Of a DNA stretch of 64,000 nt, positions 34,070-43,501 are shown one piece after another. This DNA is from JASBZA01 sp964392065 (GTDB lineage Bacteria > Bacillota > Clostridia > Saccharofermentanales > Fastidiosipilaceae), in assembly GCA_964392065.1 (NCBI GenBank), contig CAYMOG010000002.1, forward strand, positions 1 to 64,000. Direction: 5' to 3'. A model generated the notes under the pieces. The model did not search any database, was not told where the DNA came from, and saw only the letters and a program-made list of their open reading frames with translations. Made by a program: the position numbers and the translations under genes. Numbering within the stretch: position 1 is the stretch's first letter; every line of letters starts with the position of its first letter.

Positions 34070-35944
34070 CTATTGTGATTCCAATTCTTTTTCAACATTA
34101 TCTGTGTCTTCTAGAACAACCAGGAATGCTCTACTATTAAATGGGGTTAAACGTATGGCATAACGCTCGTCTTCTGTTTCTGTCCATGTTTTTGTATCTG
34201 CACTTGGTCTATAAGTATTTCCACCGTATTCTTCCCAATCCGAATTCATTAATTCTTGAACAATGTGTGCACCATCTAGAGAGAAAGCGTAGTAGTCGTG
34301 GCTTTGGCCAGAGAAGTTAAAAATGAAAAATATCTTCTCCTTCCCTACGCCTCTCCAGAACGCATAGACGACACCTAAACTATCCTCGACGATTAACCAC
34401 TTGTACCCTGCGGGATTGAAGTCATCCTTGTAGAGTTGTGGAGTATTCTTATAAAAATGATTGAGGTCACGGAAATAATGTTGATGGGTTCGGTGCGTCT
34501 CATAGGCTAACATATCCCAGTCTTGTTCGCGTTTTTCATCCCATTCTCTTAATTGAGCAATTTCATTCCCCATAAAGTTCAATTTTTTCCCTGGGTGGGC
34601 GAACATATACATATAGAGCGCTCTAGATTGGGGGAATTTATCGTGATAATCTCCATGCATTTTTTGAGTTATAGTAGCTTTGCCATGAACGACTTCATCA
34701 TGAGAAAAAGGTAAGACATAATTTTCATTATAGAAATACATCATGGAGAAACTAATTCTATTATATGCATGGGTCCGCTCCCATGGTGGGGTCTGGAAGA
34801 ATTTCAAGGTATCGTGCATCCAGCCCATATCCCACTTGTAGTCGAAATCCAAACCACCTTCTTGTGTACTTTTTGTCACTAGGGGGTAATCGGTGGAGTC
34901 TTCTGCGATAAGCATAACATCTGGGAAGAAGCGGTGGATGCCTGCATTAAGGCCTTTCATAAACTCAATGGCATGATGAATATAGCCACGGTTTTCATCT
35001 CCTTGCCAATAGATTAGACGGCTTACTGCATCGAATCGCAAGCCATCAATGTGGAAATAATCTAGCCAATACGCAGCAGCTGAAGATAAGAATGAACGTA
35101 CTTCTCCGCTAGAATGCATGAAGTTATAACTCCCCCATTCAGAGTAGCCTATATCAGGATGCGGGTATTCGTAGAAGGCAGTACCATCATAATTTCCTAG
35201 CGCGTAATCATTGGTGACGAAGTGTACAGGCACGAAGTCTAGAATGACACCAATATTATGCTGATGTAAGGTATCAATTAAATATTTAAGTTCGTCAGGA
35301 TTACCATAGCGAGAAGTGGCACTGAAGAACCCTGAAGGTTGATAGCCCCACGACATATCAAGGGGGTGTTCCAGGAGAGGTAAGAATTCCACATGGGTGT
35401 AGCCCATATTTTCTAGGTATTCGGCCAAAGGTTTTGCAATTTCTTTATACGAAAACCAGTTGTCCTCTTCCTCATGAATTTCAACACCATCTAAGTGTTC
35501 CCCTAATTCATGTACCTTAGTTTTCCATGAACCTAAGTGCATTTCATATATAGACACAGGTGCATTGAAGTTTCTACTTCTAGTCTCCATCCACTTATTA
35601 TCATTAAATTTATATTGTGCATGATCATAGATAACAGATGCGGTTCTAGGTCTTAATTCAGAGTAGAAGGCATAGGGATCTGCATGATCTCTTATACTAT
35701 TATCGGCTCCATGAATCCGGAACTTATATTTCATACCAGGACGTGCTTGGTCTACATAGAGACTCCATACACCATTTTCCACATCCATCTCGAGTTCTTC
35801 CCAATTAGAAAAATCACCGATGAGTGTGACACGCTGGGCATAAGGAGCATGGGTACGAAATACGGTTCCCTTGTTACTAGGATGAGCACCGAAAAATCGG
35901 TAAACGTCGAAAGCATGACCATTCTGGTATAGAGTAAAATCCAT
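34070..35944 (-). CDS. glgB: 1,4-alpha-glucan branching enzyme
   Basis: GH13 enzyme that makes alpha-1,6 branches in glycogen, 624 residues from the ATG at 35944 (GGGAG upstream). The frame extends to 36019 but without a site. An N-terminal CBM48 module (about 1-105; FRTHAPYAQRVTLIGDFSNW) precedes the barrel, with DFVPVHF, GLRFDAVSRLIYW (nucleophile Asp), MLIAEDSTDYP (acid Glu) and FSHDEVVHGK (Asp). No glgA, glgC or glgP is nearby, so it is an isolated branching-enzyme gene here. Transcribed on its own, divergently from the aminotransferase at 36080. Confidence 0.95.
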   Translation of the reverse strand: MDFTLYQNGHAFDVYRFFGAHPSNKGTVFRTHAPYAQRVTLIGDFSNWEELEMDVENGVWSLYVDQARPGMKYKFRIHGADNSIRDHADPYAFYSELRPRTASVIYDHAQYKFNDNKWMETRSRNFNAPVSIYEMHLGSWKTKVHELGEHLDGVEIHEEEDNWFSYKEIAKPLAEYLENMGYTHVEFLPLLEHPLDMSWGYQPSGFFSATSRYGNPDELKYLIDTLHQHNIGVILDFVPVHFVTNDYALGNYDGTAFYEYPHPDIGYSEWGSYNFMHSSGEVRSFLSSAAAYWLDYFHIDGLRFDAVSRLIYWQGDENRGYIHHAIEFMKGLNAGIHRFFPDVMLIAEDSTDYPLVTKSTQEGGLDFDYKWDMGWMHDTLKFFQTPPWERTHAYNRISFSMMYFYNENYVLPFSHDEVVHGKATITQKMHGDYHDKFPQSRALYMYMFAHPGKKLNFMGNEIAQLREWDEKREQDWDMLAYETHRTHQHYFRDLNHFYKNTPQLYKDDFNPAGYKWLIVEDSLGVVYAFWRGVGKEKIFFIFNFSGQSHDYYAFSLDGAHIVQELMNSDWEEYGGNTYRPSADTKTWTETEDERYAIRLTPFNSRAFLVVLEDTDNVEKELESQ

Positions 35945-35984
35945 AAAGCACTCCCTAATCAGGAATAATTCCTGTGATGTATTC

Positions 35985-36013
35985 ATCATATCAAATTGAC
36001 CTTCATCTTGAAA
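35985..36013 (-). promoter_or_regulatory. Candidate glgB promoter
   Basis: Minus strand: TTTCAA, 17-bp spacer, TATGAT, with TGA directly ahead of the -10 (extended -10 type). A short palindrome (AGGAATAATTCCT, 35961-35973) lies between promoter and start codon. Confidence 0.45.
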
Positions 36014-36044
36014 CCGCATCCAAACAAATCTCTAGAATTTTACG

Positions 36045-36053
36045 TGGTATACT
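36045..36053 (+). promoter_or_regulatory. Extended -10 promoter of the plus-strand aminotransferase
   Basis: TGGTATACT on the plus strand, an extended -10 element 26 bases before the ATG. No clear -35 hexamer is seen. Confidence 0.45.
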
Positions 36054-36079
36054 AGAGCAAAATTTCAAGGAGACTCACT

Positions 36080-37246
36080 ATGATAGCGCATAAGGCTAAA
36101 GAAGCTATTCACAAGAATTCCGCAGTTCGCAAAATGTTTGAAGAAGGTTTAATACTTAAGAAGAGCTGGGGTGAAGATCAAATATGTGATTTTAGCCTTG
36201 GAAATCCAGATCAAGAACCTCCTGAAGCCATCACGAAAAGTATGAAAAGATATGTTCTAGAGGAACAAGCGGGGCGTCATCAATATATGCCCAATGCAGG
36301 GTACCTTTCCATTAGAGAAGCCATTGCCAATTATGAATCTGAACGTCATGGGATACGAGTCGAACCTGATGGAGTAATAATGACTGTGGGTGCTGCAGGA
36401 GCTATTAATGTTTTGCTACAGAGTTTGTTGGATCCAGGTGATGAAGTTATCATTCTCTCACCTTATTTCACCGAGTATCCTCGTTATGTGGAAAATGCTG
36501 GTGGAAGGCCTATTTTGCTTCCTTGTAATGAATGTTTTAGACCAGATCTTGAAGCTTTGGCCCAAGCTATAAATTCTAAAACTAAGGCTATTATTATTAA
36601 CTCGCCTAATAATCCTTCAGGAGTTGTATATGAAGAAAAAGTTTTACAAGATATTGCAAAAATACTCAATCGGAGTGAGCAAGACATATATGTGCTAGCG
36701 GATGAAGTCTACAGAGATATATTATATACCGATCTACCCTTCCCCAGCATGTTGAGCATTTTCAGCAATGCCATTCTTATTTATTCATGGTCCAAAAGCT
36801 ATGCACTGCCTGGTGAACGTATAGGTTATTTATGTTTCTCTCCACAAATTAGTGATTATGAAGAGCTTATACAGGCCGTGCGTTTTTATAACCGCTGTTT
36901 AGGTTTCGTCAATGCGCCCGCTTTTTGGCAAAACATTCTAAGTGAAAATATTGGATTAGAAGTAAACACAGAAGTTTATAGGAAAAAGCGTGATTTGTTC
37001 TTGGAAATCTTTGATGAGGTTGGAATATCTTGTTATCCATCGGAAGGTGCATTTTACTTGGTTCCTGAAGTTCCCGGTAGTCTTAGCACAGAAGAATTCG
37101 TTCAATCTTGCAAAGAAGAAGGTTTATTATTAGTCGATGCATCAGGGTTTGGACTCGATCGAAATGTGCGTATTTCCTATGCTGTTCCGGAAGATAAAAT
37201 CCTATTGGCAAGAGAAAAACTAAGAAAAATTATGGATAAGTTATAA
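36080..37246 (+). CDS. Pyridoxal-phosphate-dependent aminotransferase (aspartate aminotransferase family)
   Basis: Class I/II aminotransferase of 388 residues, fold type I. Motifs include SLGNPDQEPP near residue 40, YMPNAGYLSIREAIA near 75, INSPNNPSG near 173, ADEVYRDI near 210, the PLP-Lys motif YSWSKSYALPGERIGY near 235, and the C-terminal VRISYAVP with the carboxylate-binding Arg. CAAGGAG precedes the ATG. It stands alone on the plus strand, converging on thiN with 11 bases between. Substrate preference is not determined. It is distinct from the aminotransferase at 9585-10874. Confidence 0.86.
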   Translation: MIAHKAKEAIHKNSAVRKMFEEGLILKKSWGEDQICDFSLGNPDQEPPEAITKSMKRYVLEEQAGRHQYMPNAGYLSIREAIANYESERHGIRVEPDGVIMTVGAAGAINVLLQSLLDPGDEVIILSPYFTEYPRYVENAGGRPILLPCNECFRPDLEALAQAINSKTKAIIINSPNNPSGVVYEEKVLQDIAKILNRSEQDIYVLADEVYRDILYTDLPFPSMLSIFSNAILIYSWSKSYALPGERIGYLCFSPQISDYEELIQAVRFYNRCLGFVNAPAFWQNILSENIGLEVNTEVYRKKRDLFLEIFDEVGISCYPSEGAFYLVPEVPGSLSTEEFVQSCKEEGLLLVDASGFGLDRNVRISYAVPEDKILLAREKLRKIMDKL

Positions 37247-37257
37247 AGTGTACGCCA

Positions 37258-38001
37258 TTATTCTAAGCTTAAAATTAGTAAGGCTTCACCGGATTCAAGA
37301 CGGATGGTAAAACTATCTTCTCCTGGTTTCACTTGGTTGCTTACGAATCTACTTGTGCCAATTTGTGCTTGCATGATTTCTCCACCATAGATTAATCCTT
37401 CGTAAGATAGACCGTTCAAGGGAGACCATGGTATAAGGGAAACCTTCACATCAAGCACGCTCTCTCGGGTATAGAAGTGATTCATATCTATGCGTTTCTC
37501 GGTAGGTCCTAGTATTGGGAAATAGTAATTTTTACCATCGGTAATAACAAAAGTAATACCGAAGCGTTTATGCATGTGTAGACAGTATTGTAATATGCTT
37601 AAAAAATGGTCAGGTCGGAAATCTCCCGAGGATCCAAGCACGAATATATGTGTAAAACCTTCTTGTATGGTTCGGTCTAAGGCAATTTCACCATCGGTGC
37701 GGTCTTTGTTTTGTGGATAGGATTCTTTGATGATTTCTTTTTCTTTTGACCAAGCTAGTGCCTCCTCGGATAGAGAATCAAAATCCCCTACAAGGATACT
37801 AGGTAAAATCTCCATTTTCATTAAATGGTCTAAGCCACCGTCGGCAGCCAAAATAAAACGACTTTGTTTGATGAAATGCATCAGTGTTTCGGATATTTCT
37901 AAACGTCCTCCAAGTACTACCGTCGCCCATTGTTGATCCATAGCAATACGATCTTCAATTGAAAAATGTTTATGTCCACAGTGATTAGTGTGTTCCATCA
38001 T
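37258..38001 (-). CDS. thiN: Thiamine pyrophosphokinase
   Basis: Transfers pyrophosphate from ATP to thiamine. The 247 residues show the family motifs LAADGGLDHLMKMEI near residue 53, VGDFDSLSEEA near 72, YPQNKDRTDGEIAL near 94 and LGSSGDFRPDHFL near 121, and the C-terminal thiamine-binding beta region (GLSYEGL, SRFVSNQ). A short His-rich N-terminus (HTNHCGHKH) precedes the domain. It overlaps rpe by 17 bases and is the last gene of the priA-to-thiN run, the usual Firmicute position. Confidence 0.92.
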   Translation of the reverse strand: MMEHTNHCGHKHFSIEDRIAMDQQWATVVLGGRLEISETLMHFIKQSRFILAADGGLDHLMKMEILPSILVGDFDSLSEEALAWSKEKEIIKESYPQNKDRTDGEIALDRTIQEGFTHIFVLGSSGDFRPDHFLSILQYCLHMHKRFGITFVITDGKNYYFPILGPTEKRIDMNHFYTRESVLDVKVSLIPWSPLNGLSYEGLIYGGEIMQAQIGTSRFVSNQVKPGEDSFTIRLESGEALLILSLE

Positions 38002-38674
38002 GTCTCCCCAGTATTTCTAAACTTGCTTGTTTTCTATCTTCCTTACCGAATACGGCACTCCCTGCTACGAGAACATCCACTCCCGCTTCCCAGAGGGTAT
38101 GGGCATTGGACGCATTCACACCGCCATCAACCTGAATCAGGATGTCATATGGAGTAGCATCAATTATTTCTCTTAGACGTTTAGCTTTATCTAGAACAGA
38201 TGGGATGAAGCTTTGGCCACCGAAGCCTGGATTTACAGACATCAGTAAGATGAGATCCAATTGGGGTAAGAGTTCTTCTAGAGTGGACACAGGTGTTCCA
38301 GGATTTAGACTAATACCTGCAAGGGCGCCTTGTTCTCTTATATAGCTTAAAGAACGATGAGTATGATAGACAACTTCTTCATGAATAGTGATGACATTCG
38401 CCCCCGCTTCCAAATATAAATCCATCACTTGATCAGGATTGGTAACCATTAAGTGTACATCTAAAACATGGGAGAACTTACGGTGTAGAGCCTGAACCAT
38501 AGAAGTTTGCCCGTTCATATTAGGAACATAATGACCATCCATTATATCTAGATGTAACCAATCTACTTCTGGCGGTAGGCTATTGATTTCTGCTTCTAAG
38601 TTTAGCGGGTCAGCAGCTAATAAGGACGGAGCCAAAATTCTTCTGTTCTTAGCATTACGTATAGCTTTATTCAT
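37985..38674 (-). CDS. rpe: Ribulose-phosphate 3-epimerase
   Basis: TIM-barrel enzyme of the pentose phosphate pathway, 229 residues. Motifs: LAPSLLAADPLNLEAEI near residue 13, WLHLDIMDGHYVPN near 39 (metal ligands), DVHLMVTNPD near 72, LMSVNPGFGGQSF near 143, and QVDGGVN near 178. Its ATG overlaps the rsgA stop as ATGA. rsgA-rpe-thiN is a conserved order. Confidence 0.96.
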   Translation of the reverse strand: MNKAIRNAKNRRILAPSLLAADPLNLEAEINSLPPEVDWLHLDIMDGHYVPNMNGQTSMVQALHRKFSHVLDVHLMVTNPDQVMDLYLEAGANVITIHEEVVYHTHRSLSYIREQGALAGISLNPGTPVSTLEELLPQLDLILLMSVNPGFGGQSFIPSVLDKAKRLREIIDATPYDILIQVDGGVNASNAHTLWEAGVDVLVAGSAVFGKEDRKQASLEILGRHDGTH

Positions 38675-39573
38675 CGATAGGGCCTTCTTTCATAGTCTTG
38701 AATTACTTCCAATTGCTTACGAAATTCTTGATAGCGTTCTAACCTGCCAGGATTGATGCTAGGGTCGGATTTAATAGCACACTCAGGTTCAGAGAGATGT
38801 TTACAGGATAAATATCGGCACGCATTTTGCTTCTCCCATATCTCAGGATAGGCTTGTACCAATTGTTCTTCACTTACACCTGCTTGTGCCAAATCCAAGG
38901 AGGAGAACCCTGGCGTATCAGCTAAGTAGCCATTTGCCAAAGGAAAGAGCTCCACATGTCTAGTCGTATGCTTACCTCTCCCCAGTTTCTCTGAAATTTC
39001 TTGTGTAGGCATCATATCGGCATCAAAAATTAAATTCAGTAATGTGGATTTACCTGCTCCTGAGGGACCTGCAAGCGCGATGAATTTTCCTTGTATTTCA
39101 TCTCTTAAACTTAATATCAGATCGGATTTCTCAGGATTCGATAAAACAACTTCGTAAGGGATACTGCGATAGATATCTGCTAGGGTTTGCATGTGGTCCT
39201 CTGCGATGTCTTCTTTGGTAAAAATTATTTTGACAGGTACATCCATGGTATGGGCGATTACTAGCATCTTATCGAGCACCCATAGATCCGGTTCAGGATT
39301 AGCTAATGGAATGATGAGCCACAAGGTATCTATATTTACTATTGGAGGTCTCGGAATGCTATTTTTTCGCGCTAAAATCTCCGTCATACGATAAGGAATG
39401 AGCCCATCTCCTGTAGCTTCACAGACAATAAGATCACCTGCAAGAGGTTTATTGTTTTTCTTACGAAAAACACCTGGAGCTTGTATCTGGACTTCTTCTA
39501 AATTAGGTTTATGTGCCCAGTAGTTACCTCCAACACCACGAATGATTCGGAAAATATTTTGCTCTCTATCCAT
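38671..39573 (-). CDS. rsgA: Small ribosomal subunit biogenesis GTPase RsgA
   Basis: Circularly permuted GTPase acting in 30S maturation, 300 residues. It has an N-terminal OB fold, then G4 FTKED near residue 120, G1 GPSGAGKSTLLN near 170, G2 GKHTTRH, and G3 ADTPGFSS near 220. A C-terminal zinc finger has CRYLSCKHLSEPEC (Cys, Cys, His, Cys ligands). AGGA precedes the ATG. It follows prkC by 10 bases. Confidence 0.96.
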   Translation of the reverse strand: MDREQNIFRIIRGVGGNYWAHKPNLEEVQIQAPGVFRKKNNKPLAGDLIVCEATGDGLIPYRMTEILARKNSIPRPPIVNIDTLWLIIPLANPEPDLWVLDKMLVIAHTMDVPVKIIFTKEDIAEDHMQTLADIYRSIPYEVVLSNPEKSDLILSLRDEIQGKFIALAGPSGAGKSTLLNLIFDADMMPTQEISEKLGRGKHTTRHVELFPLANGYLADTPGFSSLDLAQAGVSEEQLVQAYPEIWEKQNACRYLSCKHLSEPECAIKSDPSINPGRLERYQEFRKQLEVIQDYERRPYR

Positions 39574-39583
39574 TTTTTCCTGC

Positions 39584-41708
39584 CTATTCTACTATGCTAC
39601 TCGACGGTGCTGGTGTTGAGGGCACTGTTGGAGCAGGTGTTGGAGCTGGCGCAAGTGTTGTAGGTTCTGTTGTAGGTGTTGGTGTGGGTGCAGGAGTGGT
39701 CGGTTCTGTAGTAGGTTCTGTAGTTGTAGGTTCCGTAGTCGTAGGCTCAGTGGTTGTAGGGGCCGTTGTCGTAGTCGTAGTCGTAGCTNNNNNNNNNNNN
39801 NNNNNNNNNNNNNNNNNNNNNNNNNNNNNNNNNNNNNNNNNNNNNNNNNNNNNNNNNNNNNNNNNNNNNNNNNNNNNNNNNNNNNNNNGTAGTCGTAGGC
39901 TCAGTGGTTGTAGGGGCCGTTGTCGTAGTCGTAGTCGTAGCTCTAGTCGTCGTAGGAATTGGTGTAGGTGTAGGATTTGCTTCTGCATAGGTTCCTGCTC
40001 TCAGGGTAATAGTGCCAACAAAATCTCTAGTTCCTGCTTCTGGATTCATTTCAACTACATAGAGATCCTCTACATCGGCAAGATTAGCAGGTACTTCAAT
40101 AACTACACTAAATCCAGAACTCTCCAGACGTGTCTTAGCTTGTTCTACTCCCTGTCGCAAGACATTGGGGATTGCACCCATATTGGGACCATCACTAATT
40201 ATCAAGTCAATGCGTTCACCCTTGCGGACACGGGTCCCTACTCCAGGATTTACAAGTAGAATAGTACCTTTTTCAGAGGAGGCATCGGGTCTTCTTTGCT
40301 GTGAGACAATAAAGCCATACTCCTCAGAAGTTAAAACACCAATAGCTTCTTCTAAATTCATGCTCGTCACATCAGGTACAACTGTAAACTCACTACCTTG
40401 AGAAACCGTTAAGATTAATTCATTTCCCGTAATATGTGTACCATCACGACTAATCTCTGTGTTCGGTGCAATACTCTGGGAGATGATATAGCCGGCAGCA
40501 AGGGTCTCTGAGCTATTATGATTAACCTTGAAGTTTATTCCTTCTGATCGTAAATAGTTTGCCACTTCTTCTAATGCGGAGTTTTCGAAATTGGGTACTG
40601 TAAATATATTCTGATTTGTTGTGGTTGTGAAGGTACCATTATCCATGCGATCAAGTAGGTAATTACCCGCAAGGAAGAGCGCAACCCCTGCTAGGATAAG
40701 TAATGCTATTACCAGAACTAAATCTCTAATTCTAGACATTCTGCGTTTTTCTATATTGCGTTCTAAGTCTACTAGCTTTTCGAAATTACGCCCTTCAATT
40801 TGAGTAGGAAGTGGTGTCACTAAACTTGCTTCTTTTTCATTTTTTACTTCTTGATGGATAATACCATAACGTCCTTCTGGTTCAATCATAAAACGATCGA
40901 GGTCATCGATTAATTCTCTGGTATTCTGATATCGGTCACTTGGTGATTTCTGTAAGCAGCGAAGAATTATATCTTCCATACCTTGAGGAATGGAAGGCTC
41001 TAGTTCTCTAGGAGGCTTAGGAGCTTCTTGAAGATGTCTTACAGCAATGGTAACGGCAGAGTCTCCGTCAAAGGGTACCTCTCCTGTTAGCATTTCATAC
41101 ATTAATATCCCGAGAGAATAAATGTCCGTTCTATTATCTACTAGGGTACCTTTCGCCTGCTCGGGAGAAAAATAATGAACAGAGCCTAGAGCATTTCCAG
41201 CCGTCATTGTGACGGTATTTGTATTTACAGCTCTAGCGATCCCAAAGTCAGTAACCATAGCAACTCCTTCCTTCGTAAGAAGGATGTTACCGGGTTTAAT
41301 ATCTCTATGAATAATGCCGCGTTCATGGGCATGTTCTAAAGCAAGTGCAATTTGTATGGCAATGGGTGCAGCGACTTGCCAATTTAATTTTCCTACATCA
41401 GCAATTTCGTCTTTTAAGCTTTGGCCATGGATATATTGCTGGGCAATATAACGCATCCCCTTATCTTCTCCAATGCCGAAAACCTTGACGATATTAGGGT
41501 GTGATAGACTTGCAGCGGCTCTTGCTTCTAGATCGAAGCGACGCACAAATTCTTGGTCATCTAAGAACTCATCTTTTAATGATTTGATAGCTAGAATGCG
41601 ATCAGATTGTAGATCCTTTGCACGGTATACTCTAGCCATGCCTCCAGATCCAGCCAATTCTTCAATTTTATAACGATTATTAAGGATTACTCCCTCAGTA
41701 TTCTTCAT
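39584..41708 (-). CDS. prkC: PASTA-domain Ser/Thr protein kinase PrkC (coding sequence crosses an assembly gap)
   Basis: Membrane kinase that senses cell-wall fragments and controls growth and wall synthesis. Kinase domain at residues 11-275: SGGMARVYRA loop, Lys in AIKSL, HRDIKPGN, TDFGIAR. There is one membrane segment (about 329-353). Three PASTA repeats follow (about 368-440, 441-508, 510-573), then a Thr/Pro/Glu-rich extracellular tail to a SSSIVE end. The 100-N run shifts the frame, so the gene appears as two pieces. Its flanks carry the same 54 bases. Deleting one copy plus the Ns (154 bases) restores one frame of 656 residues. Pairs with the prpC phosphatase just upstream. Confidence 0.93.
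39735..39942. repeat. Exact 54-bp duplicate flanking the N gap
   Basis: Bases 39735-39788 and 39889-39942 are identical. The first copy ends exactly at the gap and the second begins exactly after it, so they are the terminal 54 bases of two contigs. This fits one genomic copy duplicated at a contig join. The wider region (39640-39960) is low-complexity DNA coding for Thr/Pro/Glu repeats, which explains the assembly break. Confidence 0.9.
39789..39888. other. Assembly gap (100 N)
   Basis: Exactly 100 undetermined bases, the usual placeholder for a gap of unknown size, inside the region coding for the PrkC tail. Confidence 0.99.
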
Positions 41709-41723
41709 TTCATTACCACCTAA

Positions 41724-42470
41724 TTATAGAAAGCCTACGATAACACTAACGTTATCGGGTGCTCCATGTGCAAGGGTCTGCCCTATGAGCTCATTTACTG
41801 CCGAGTTCGGGTTAGACGCTTGAACTAGAATCTTTCGAATATCTGCTTCTGTAATTGCATCGTACAAGCCATCGGTACAAAAAACGATTCGATCACCTGT
41901 TTGTACAGGATACTTGATTAATTGTGGCTCTAATTGTTCGGGAACACCTAATGCCTTAATTAATGATCCTTTTTCAGGATGTGTTTTGGCTTCCTGTTTC
42001 GTGATTTTGCCTCTATCTAATAGATATTGAACGTAGGTATCGTCTTTTGTTAATCGCTTGAAACTGTTATTACGAAGTAAATATACTCTGCTGTCACCTA
42101 CATGGGAAATATACAAATTATTCCTTGTAATAAGACCACACGTTAAGGTTGTACCCATACCCTTTTTATTTTGAGAGGTACAAGATTCCATCTCAACATG
42201 AATATTTGCCGTTTCTATGGCATAATCCATCAAATCTAGAATTTGATTATCGGTCATTGATTTCTGAAACTTTTCATCGATGATACGTCTACTTTGCTGT
42301 ACCGCTATTTTGCTGGCTATTTCACCACAAGAATGTCCCCCCATACCATCTGCGATGATAAGGAGATCATAATGTTTAGCATTTGACCGTAAATAAAGAT
42401 ACTCATCTTCGTTATTGCTTCTCACATATCCAGTATGTGAAAAGGCCTTGAAGACAGCAGATTCATTCAT
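41724..42470 (-). CDS. prpC: PP2C-family protein phosphatase PrpC/Stp
   Basis: Mn/Mg-dependent Ser/Thr phosphatase that opposes PrkC, about 248 residues. Motifs: GYVRSNNEDEYLYL near residue 13 (metal Asp), LLIADGMGGHSCGE near 40, SHVGDSRVYLLR near 120, DRIVFCTDGLYDAI near 190, and the final GAPDNVSVIVG (metal Asp). I use the ATG at 42470, which overlaps the rlmN stop as ATGA. The longer start at 42500 lies inside rlmN. Fifteen bases separate it from prkC. Confidence 0.95.
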   Translation of the reverse strand: MNESAVFKAFSHTGYVRSNNEDEYLYLRSNAKHYDLLIIADGMGGHSCGEIASKIAVQQSRRIIDEKFQKSMTDNQILDLMDYAIETANIHVEMESCTSQNKKGMGTTLTCGLITRNNLYISHVGDSRVYLLRNNSFKRLTKDDTYVQYLLDRGKITKQEAKTHPEKGSLIKALGVPEQLEPQLIKYPVQTGDRIVFCTDGLYDAITEADIRKILVQASNPNSAVNELIGQTLAHGAPDNVSVIVGFL

Positions 42471-43501
42471 CTTGTACTGGTTCTCCTCAACTGACCACAT
42501 GCAGCCATGATATCTGTGCCTAACTCTCTTCGTATCGTTACTTGGATATGTTGAGCTTGGAGCACACGATAAAACGCTTCAATCTTCTCCTTCTTACTAC
42601 GTGTATACTTCGAACCAGGTACATCATTTCCTGGAATGAGGTTCACATGACATAATAGTCCACTTAATAACTGGGCTAAATGCTTGGCATCTTCAATAGA
42701 GTCATTTACTCCATGGAATAATGCGTATTCGAAAGTAATTCTCCTTCCACTTATATTAATATATTCGCGACAGGCTTCAATTAAATCCTCTAACGGATAC
42801 TTCCTATTAATAGGCATCATTTGTGAGCGCATAGAATCTCTACTTGCATGTAAGGAAATCGCTAGAGTAACGGGCATGCCTTCTTCCGCAAATTTCAGCA
42901 TTTGCGGTATTATACCACAAGTAGAGACAGTCATTTTACGGAAGCTAATATTGAATACTGAAGGGTTATTACAAGTTCTTAGGAAATTCACAAGGTTTGT
43001 ATAATTTTCTAGAGGTTCTCCTATACCCATAACGACTATATGGTCAATTCTACTTGCCTTATCCTTGGATATCAGAGCTATTTGCGCAAGTAACTCACCA
43101 TTACTTAAGTTTCTTCCGAAGCCTGCCTTCGTCGAAGCACAAAATTGACATTGCATACGGCAGCCTACTTGAGAAGAAACACAGACGGAAGTTCCTGTCT
43201 TATAAGACATATAGACCGATTCAATTACATCACCGTCTTTTAATCTCCATACATATTTCGTCGTAGGATCCAGCTTAGATTCAATTTTTTCGAGTAGAAT
43301 AAGCTGATCTAAGTAGAAATCCTTTTCCAATTTCTGACGCAGTACTCGAGATATATTACGCATTTCAGAGAAACTCGTAACGCCTCGCCACAGCCATTGA
43401 CGAATCTGTTTACCACGATATGCGGCTTCACCGTTCTTCTCTAGCCAGTCTGCTAAATTTGATGCGGATACATCATACAAATAAATCTTCTTGTGTTCCA
43501 A
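42467..43501 (-). CDS. rlmN: Dual-specificity rRNA/tRNA adenine-C2 methyltransferase RlmN
   Basis: Radical-SAM enzyme methylating A2503 of 23S rRNA and A37 of some tRNAs, 344 residues. The cluster motif CQFCASTKAGFGRNLS is near residue 117, with GIGEPLENY, SLHAS, and the catalytic Cys pair: VSSQVGCRMQCQFC region and, near the end, GTDIMAACGQLR. It abuts rsmB directly (no gap) and overlaps prpC. Confidence 0.96.
   Translation of the reverse strand: MEHKKIYLYDVSASNLADWLEKNGEAAYRGKQIRQWLWRGVTSFSEMRNISRVLRQKLEKDFYLDQLILLEKIESKLDPTTKYVWRLKDGDVIESVYMSYKTGTSVCVSSQVGCRMQCQFCASTKAGFGRNLSNGELLAQIALISKDKASRIDHIVVMGIGEPLENYTNLVNFLRTCNNPSVFNISFRKMTVSTCGIIPQMLKFAEEGMPVTLAISLHASRDSMRSQMMPINRKYPLEDLIEACREYINISGRRITFEYALFHGVNDSIEDAKHLAQLLSGLLCHVNLIPGNDVPGSKYTRSKKEKIEAFYRVLQAQHIQVTIRRELGTDIMAACGQLRRTSTR

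Noticed and set aside
39640..39960. CRISPR-like or satellite repeat array
   Set aside because: The repetitiveness comes from Thr/Pro/Glu codons in a reading frame. No regular repeat-spacer structure.
39584..39988. Separate Thr/Pro-rich protein gene in another frame from the kinase
   Set aside because: It is the C-terminal tail of prkC displaced by the N gap; collapsing the 54-bp duplicate rejoins the frames.
39594..40259. 221-codon plus-strand ORF across the gap rich in Val, Gly and Ala
   Set aside because: Antisense shadow of the Thr/Pro repeats containing undetermined residues; no start signal or family match.
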